A DNA stretch of 64,000 nt from Rhodeus uyekii (lineage: Eukaryota > Chordata > Actinopteri > Cypriniformes > Acheilognathidae), in NCBI GenBank assembly GCA_037043235.1, contig JAWRVZ010000052.1, positions 2,077,001 to 2,141,000 of the forward strand. Reading direction: 5' to 3'. The notes beneath the pieces were generated by a model. It saw nothing but the letters and a program-made list of their open reading frames with translations, was not told where the DNA came from and did no database searches. The translations under genes and the position numbers were made by a program. Position 1 is the first letter of the stretch, and every line of letters starts with the position of its first letter. This document shows, piece after piece, positions 61,301 to 64,000 of the stretch.

Positions 61301-64000
61301 AAGAGCTTTATTGCCAAGTGTGTTTGCACACAAGGAATTTGTCTTTGTTGAAGCTTCCAGTGCACATATACAACACAACATGAGTTTACATATCAAATAA
61401 CAATAACAATACATAACATACACAGTACATGTGGTCACATACTGGGATTTTTTGTATGGAGTGGGAGAGGGGATAGATAAGGAAAGCCATAACATCTGTC
61501 TACATTGTTTTTCTTTCCCTGCGCTCTGCCCAGCATTTTAACTCTTATTAATTCAACTGTCCAAGAGGGAAATGGCCTGTGGAAAGAAACTGTTCCTGTG
61601 CCTAGATGTTCTAGTGGACAGAGTACAGGTCCTGGAGGGCTGGCAGGGAAGCACCAATAATCCTCTCTGCAGTCCGGATTGTGCAATGTAGTCTCCCGAT
61701 GTCAGATTTGGTAGCTGAACCAAACCAGACAGTGATGGAGGTGCACAAAACAGACTCAATGACGGCCGAGTAGAACTGTATCAGCAGCTCCTGTGGGAGG
61801 TTGAGCTTCCTCAGCTGATGAAGGAAGTACAGTCTCTGCTGGGCCTTTTTTACAATGGAGTCAATGTGATTGTTCCACTTCAGGTCCTGAGAGATGGTGG
61901 TGCCCAGGAACCTGAATGACTCCACTGCTGTCACTGTGCTGTTCATGATGGTGAGTGGAGGTAGAGCAGGGCTGTTCCTCCTGAAGTCCACTATCATCTC
62001 CACCGTTTTGAGCGTGTTGAGCTCAAGGTTCAACCTCTAGTCTGTAAGCAGACTCGTCACTGTTTCGGATGAGGCCGATGGCGGTGGTGTCGTCTGCAAA
62101 TTTCAGGAGCTTCACAGAAGGATCTTTAGAAGTGCAGTCATTGGTGTACAGGGAGAAGAGCAGTGGGGAGAGAACACACCCCTGGGGGGCGCCAATGCTG
62201 GTAGTGAGAGTCCTGGATGTGAGTTTCCCCAGTCTCACTCGCTGCTGCCGGTCTGTCAGGAAGCTGGTGATCCACTGACAGATTGAGGATGGCAAGGAGA
62301 GCTGGGTCAGTTTAGCTGTAAGAAGATCAGGCATGATGGTGTTGAAGGCCGAACTGAAGTCCACAAATAAGATCCTTGCATAAGTACCAGGTCTGTTGAG
62401 ATGTTGCAGGATATAATACAGTCCCATGTTGACTGCATCATCCACAGACCTGTTTGCTCTGTAGGCAAATTGAAGATGATCCAGCAAGGGTCCAATTGTG
62501 ACACGTGTACTTTTGTATCTTCAGGAAGTTGTAATTCGATTTGGATACAAAGTTTTCATTGTGCCCAGTTTTTGAAAATGCTTATTACTGCATTCATGAA
62601 GCAAACTTTTCACTGACTTTTTCAGTTGAACAGAAATTACTCCCATAATTCACATAAAGCATCATGGGGTGCAGAAGGAAGTGCAGATGAACTATTTCTT
62701 TTTATGATTTTCCAGACCATCATTGAGTGTCTGAAGTACATCACTGCAGGAGACTTTCCACCAGGCAGTAAAGGGAGTGCCTTTGTCCACGATCCCAAAG
62801 TAGGTCCTTGAGAGGAGCAATTAAAGTATATAAATATAAACTGTTATAGAAAAAAAACACTAGTTTTTGCAAACACTAGTTCATATTTTCCAGGCATGAG
62901 CAGAGCAGTATGACACTTTTTTTTCAAGAGTTTTATAGATAATATTGTCTGTTGTAGGATGCTCATGAAACAGAAGTACAAGCACATATCAGACTGCGGT
63001 TTAGAGATGTGAATGGAGATGCAGTGGCAGTCCAGAGGTCTATGCAAAGTACACAGAAGAGCAAGAAAACTGAGTTTAAATCCCTTGAGGGTGTCTTTAT
63101 TAAGTAAGTTGTAAGTCTCTTACTAGTATCTGTCTTACCCTTATGCTCACCACCAACAAAAGCTGTATTTAATTTGATCAAAACCACAATAAAATAGTAA
63201 TACTGTAAAATTGTATTTTCTTTTTTAATATACAGGTCTCTAGACTGCCCTTTTTCCTGACGGTGCGGCTAAATTTAGTTAGCAGTCGAACTGTTGTAGT
63301 TAAACCAAAAACTCATAATTTATTGACCCTCATGTTGTTCCAACGGTTAAGACTTTCATTCATTTTTGGAACTCAAATGAAGATCTTTTTGATGGAAAGA
63401 CATCTGACATCTTTCTGTCCCTCCATTGGCAACTACGCAACTGACACCTTGACGCTTAAAAAAGTTCAGAAAGAGATTGTAAAATGAATTTATAAGAATT
63501 AAGCGCTTTAGTCCAAAACTTTCTGAAGAGACTCGATCATTTTATATCATGAGCATCATGATCATGATTGAATTTAGGCTTTTATTCAAATAAACATTGA
63601 ACAGCGAAAATAAACAGAATCTCAATTGAACCTGCTTAATGTGCGAGAACAAAACTCATTGGTTTTTGCTGAAGTTCAAACGTGATGCGTAACACGAGGA
63701 ATTCATGAGGTTTTGCAAAAACAAAACAAAAAAACTACCAATTTTTACTTTTACTGCCACTTGGCCCTTGAAAAGTTTCCATCATGTTCCCTGTTTGAAG
63801 GACTTGTTTGCTTGATTGATGTTAACACATCTTGGCCTCTCTTGATCCCTCTCTTGAGGGATGGGAAAAGAGTGAACCTGAGCTGTGCTGAACTAGACCG
63901 TGAGATGATCTCATCCCTGGGCGTCTCCAAAGCGGTTATCAACCATGTCATCTTCTGCCATCAAGAGGAGTCCAACTGGCCTCTCTGTGAAGGAAAAGCT
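50244..64000 (+). CDS. rad50: RAD50 copy 2, 5' part (exons 1-4; continues beyond the window)
   Basis: Exons: 50244-50372, 62716-62799, 62958-63103 and 63859 to the window end, all in frame with GT-AG sites. Exon 1 is identical to copy 1 (Walker A intact). Exon 2 differs at 6 of 84 bases (TTGDF to TAGDF, KGNTF to KGSAF). Exon 3 has about ten substitutions, most of them amino-acid changes (ETDVRAQIRLQF becomes ETEVQAHIRLRF), and ends 6 nt shorter. Exon 4 starts DGKRVNLSCAELD against HGEKVSLSSKCAELD, another 6-nt loss, and WPLSEGK reads WPLCEGK. No stop or frameshift is visible. The replacements hit conserved positions, so the copy is either a diverging paralogue or a young pseudogene; the rest is needed to decide. 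Intron 1 is 12.3 kb because of transposon insertions. Confidence 0.85.
50577..51035 (-). mobile_element. Proline-rich retroelement-like remnant
   Basis: Minus-strand frames read SPAHPELLRPDSPADPELYG (a duplicated SPA(H/D)PEL unit, from repeated DNA at 50575-50640) and LRKRRKRKRASS. Such proline-rich text occurs in fish retroelement open frames, but no catalytic domain is present. It begins where homology to copy 1 ends. Confidence 0.35.
51036..51135 (+). mobile_element. tRNA-SINE 3' fragment
   Basis: GGGCTCGATCCCAGGGAAAG, then TTTTGGATAAATGCGTCTG and ATGCATAAATTTAAATG, the tail of the same SINE family as at 5421. Confidence 0.7.
51165..53516 (-). mobile_element. DIRS-type (tyrosine recombinase) retrotransposon relic
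   Basis: Minus-strand order: an N-terminal region (53516-52850; AAAKLGLACMKEMSS, GPSLHERDVFAIGVAPL); reverse transcriptase fragments (52700-52100; ALRDTDTVLIHLSNLGFRIN following a damaged YIDD-type box); and an RNase H start (51490-51165; LRHWKSPAALRMGIPLGSVT, VIITTDASLKGWG). These match DIRS elements of fish. It is broken by stops and by the 5S-headed SINE at 51601-52147. Confidence 0.65.
51601..52147 (+). mobile_element. 5S-rRNA-derived SINE (SINE3 type)
   Basis: The head resembles 5S rRNA with its internal promoter: GAAGCTAAGCAGGGTTGAGC, TGGTTAGTACCTGGATGGGA and GACCTCCTGGGAA. The body has CGTCTTTCGGATGAGACGTT and GAGGTCCTGACTC. The end is AAGCGCTTTGAGCTCTGG and AAAAGCACTATATAAATGTA followed by an ATT tail. 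Length and layout fit a nearly full SINE3-like copy inserted in the DIRS relic. It is not a 5S gene. Confidence 0.88.
53531..55731 (-). mobile_element. Tc1-type transposon split by a hAT element
   Basis: The terminal repeat ACACTCACCTAAAGGATTAT starts at 53531; the partner end is missing beyond 55731. The minus-strand transposase starts MGKKGDLSNFECGMVAGARR (about 55638). It has a helix-turn-helix, the first catalytic Asp in IAWSDESQF and VMVWGMFSWHTLDPL, then shifts frame before the QDNAPCH-type block. The last block lies beyond the hAT insertion (53740-53787) as SPNLNPIKHLWDVVEQELPA, in which the catalytic Glu is Lys. Inactive. Confidence 0.85.
53788..54818 (-). mobile_element. hAT-type element, 1,031 bp, with perfect 8-bp target duplication
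   Basis: Flanked by GTGAGGGG at 53780-53787 and 54819-54826. Inverted termini are TAGTGATG / CATCACTA. On the minus strand a short frame at about 54550-54480 reads EPARKRRFSPVWEHFELFSP, like the start of a BED-type zinc finger found in hAT transposases; the rest of the transposase is absent. It is a recent-looking non-autonomous copy inside a Tc1 element. Confidence 0.85.
55732..56161. other. Unassigned intronic sequence
   Basis: No gene or named repeat. It contains one copy of the TCCTGCAGTGTGAC motif (near 56116) that recurs at 57861 and 58240-58290. Confidence 0.5.
56164..57716 (-). mobile_element. Full-length Tc1-type transposon with one apparent frameshift
   Basis: 1,553 bp bounded by TA at 56162-56163 and 57717-57718, with inverted ends CAGGGAGTGCAGAATTATTA / CAGGGAGTGTAGAATTATTA. 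The transposase on the minus strand begins MGQKKDLTGSEKSKIVRYIA (57498), with a paired helix-turn-helix region, KVLWTDEMRVSLDG (first Asp), MIFMQDNAPSHASKY (second Asp) and CSPDLNPIENLWSIIK (third, Glu), ending GGYIGH at 56498. The frame changes once, in the region of about 57050-56930. All catalytic residues are visible, so this is the best-preserved transposon of the window. Confidence 0.92.
57719..58771. repeat. AT-rich intronic stretch with microsatellites
   Basis: ATT/TA runs at 58097-58135, a CT run and TATC/TA at 58350-58400, then repeats of ACATAAATATATATC near 58440-58520. The motif CCTG(C/T)(A/G)GTGTGACA recurs. No coding sequence. Confidence 0.7.
58772..59484. mobile_element. hAT-type MITE, 713 bp
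   Basis: Ends TAGAGTTTAGCCGG and, inverted, TAGGGATGAGCGAG. Flanks GTCTTTTT (58764-58771) and GTCTTTAT (59485-59492) form an 8-bp target duplication with one mismatch. The interior has GAGTA/CGAGT repeats and a run of C at 59321-59331. No transposase. Confidence 0.65.
59545..59935 (-). mobile_element. LINE reverse transcriptase fragment
   Basis: Minus strand: TANHIVKFANNTIVVGLIMD (the FADDTTVVGLI catalytic box, DD changed to NN). A region around the turn (EEVEQLVKWCSENNLILNVT-like) follows, then NNTAVDMVRS-like text. Decayed; related in type to the LINE at 61283. Confidence 0.6.
59936..61130 (-). mobile_element. Ty3/gypsy-like retrotransposon relic: gag joined to integrase end
   Basis: Minus strand, in order: a gag part with SHTLPPYVPFQKMVAKDDPD, then AFTIWFERTVEACCWLEGEF (SCAN-like capsid, 60700-60560). 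Next is directly an integrase C-terminal part: ASTGFSPYKLLYGRRPRGEL, FAAGEKVLILLPTSGSKLLA, TWQGPFVGTRRMGDVDD (60290-59925). Protease, reverse transcriptase, RNase H and most of integrase are deleted. The piece near 61080-61130 may be LTR. Confidence 0.75.
61283..62495 (-). mobile_element. Rex1/CR1-like LINE, 5' truncated
   Basis: Minus strand: LQFAYRANRSVDDAVNMGLY, RILFVDFSSAFNTIMPDLLT, GAPQGCVLSPLLFSLYTNDC and LLKFADDTTAIGLIRNSDES (62487-62023), then in another frame TVESFRFLGTTISQDLKWNN-like text and SAVIESVLCTSITVWFGSAT (62033-61611). The reverse transcriptase catalytic DD is intact. The 3' end reads CTTGGCAATAAAGCTCTTTC then TGATTCTGA, a typical LINE tail. One frameshift near 62030 and 5' truncation make it inactive. 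Confidence 0.87.
63104..63858 (+). other. rad50 copy 2 intron 3 (755 bp)
   Basis: Collinear with intron 3 of copy 1 but 1.5 kb shorter. It has only about one unit of the 51-bp minisatellite (63640-63710) and lacks the LTR-like insertion. Confidence 0.75.

Noticed and set aside
47367..64000. Plain assembly duplication (haplotig) as the explanation of the second rad50
   Set aside because: Not fully excluded, but 7% exon divergence, in-frame deletions, different repeat content and the inverted orientation all argue against two alleles of one locus.

Overview
The window is eukaryotic and most likely from a ray-finned fish. Genes are split into short exons with GT-AG introns, gene density is low, and the repeats are typical of teleosts: Tc1/mariner relics, L2-like and Rex1-like LINEs, a 5S-rRNA-headed SINE, tRNA-derived SINE fragments, DIRS and Ty3/gypsy remnants and hAT MITEs. 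The repeat mix looks cyprinid-like, but that is an impression and no search was run.

Three host genes are supported. (1) rad50, minus strand, 11088-49108: all 25 coding exons can be placed. They join in frame to 3,939 nt (1,312 residues plus stop), with Walker A, zinc hook, ABC signature and Walker B at the positions expected for vertebrate RAD50. (2) A four-exon type-2 helical cytokine of the il4/13 type, minus strand, 7090-7771, immediately 3' of rad50 and in the same orientation. This is the RAD50-Th2 cytokine arrangement known from mammals. (3) A second, partial rad50 copy on the plus strand, 50244 to the window end, head-to-head with the first. Its exons 1-3 and part of exon 4 are visible and all are in frame.

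Layout: 1-7000 is non-genic, with microsatellite, MITE-like, SINE and LINE fragments. 7090-7861 is il4/13 with its TATA box. 8290-10500 is intergenic with Tc1 and pogo/Tigger relics. 11088-49108 is rad50 copy 1, its introns inflated by LINEs, DNA transposons, an LTR retrotransposon and two minisatellites. 49109-50243 is the mirrored promoter region around a 280-bp AT-rich spacer. 50244-64000 is rad50 copy 2, whose first intron has grown to 12.3 kb by stacked transposons, against 1.2 kb in copy 1.

The most notable observation is the head-to-head rad50 duplication. The arms differ by roughly 7% in exons 2-3 and clearly in the distal promoter. Yet a 282-bp block holding the 5' UTR, exon 1 and the start of intron 1 reads as identical on both arms, which suggests gene conversion across the palindrome. 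Copy 2 carries two in-frame 6-nt deletions, several replacements at conserved residues and a rebuilt splice acceptor. It may be a diverging paralogue or an early pseudogene.
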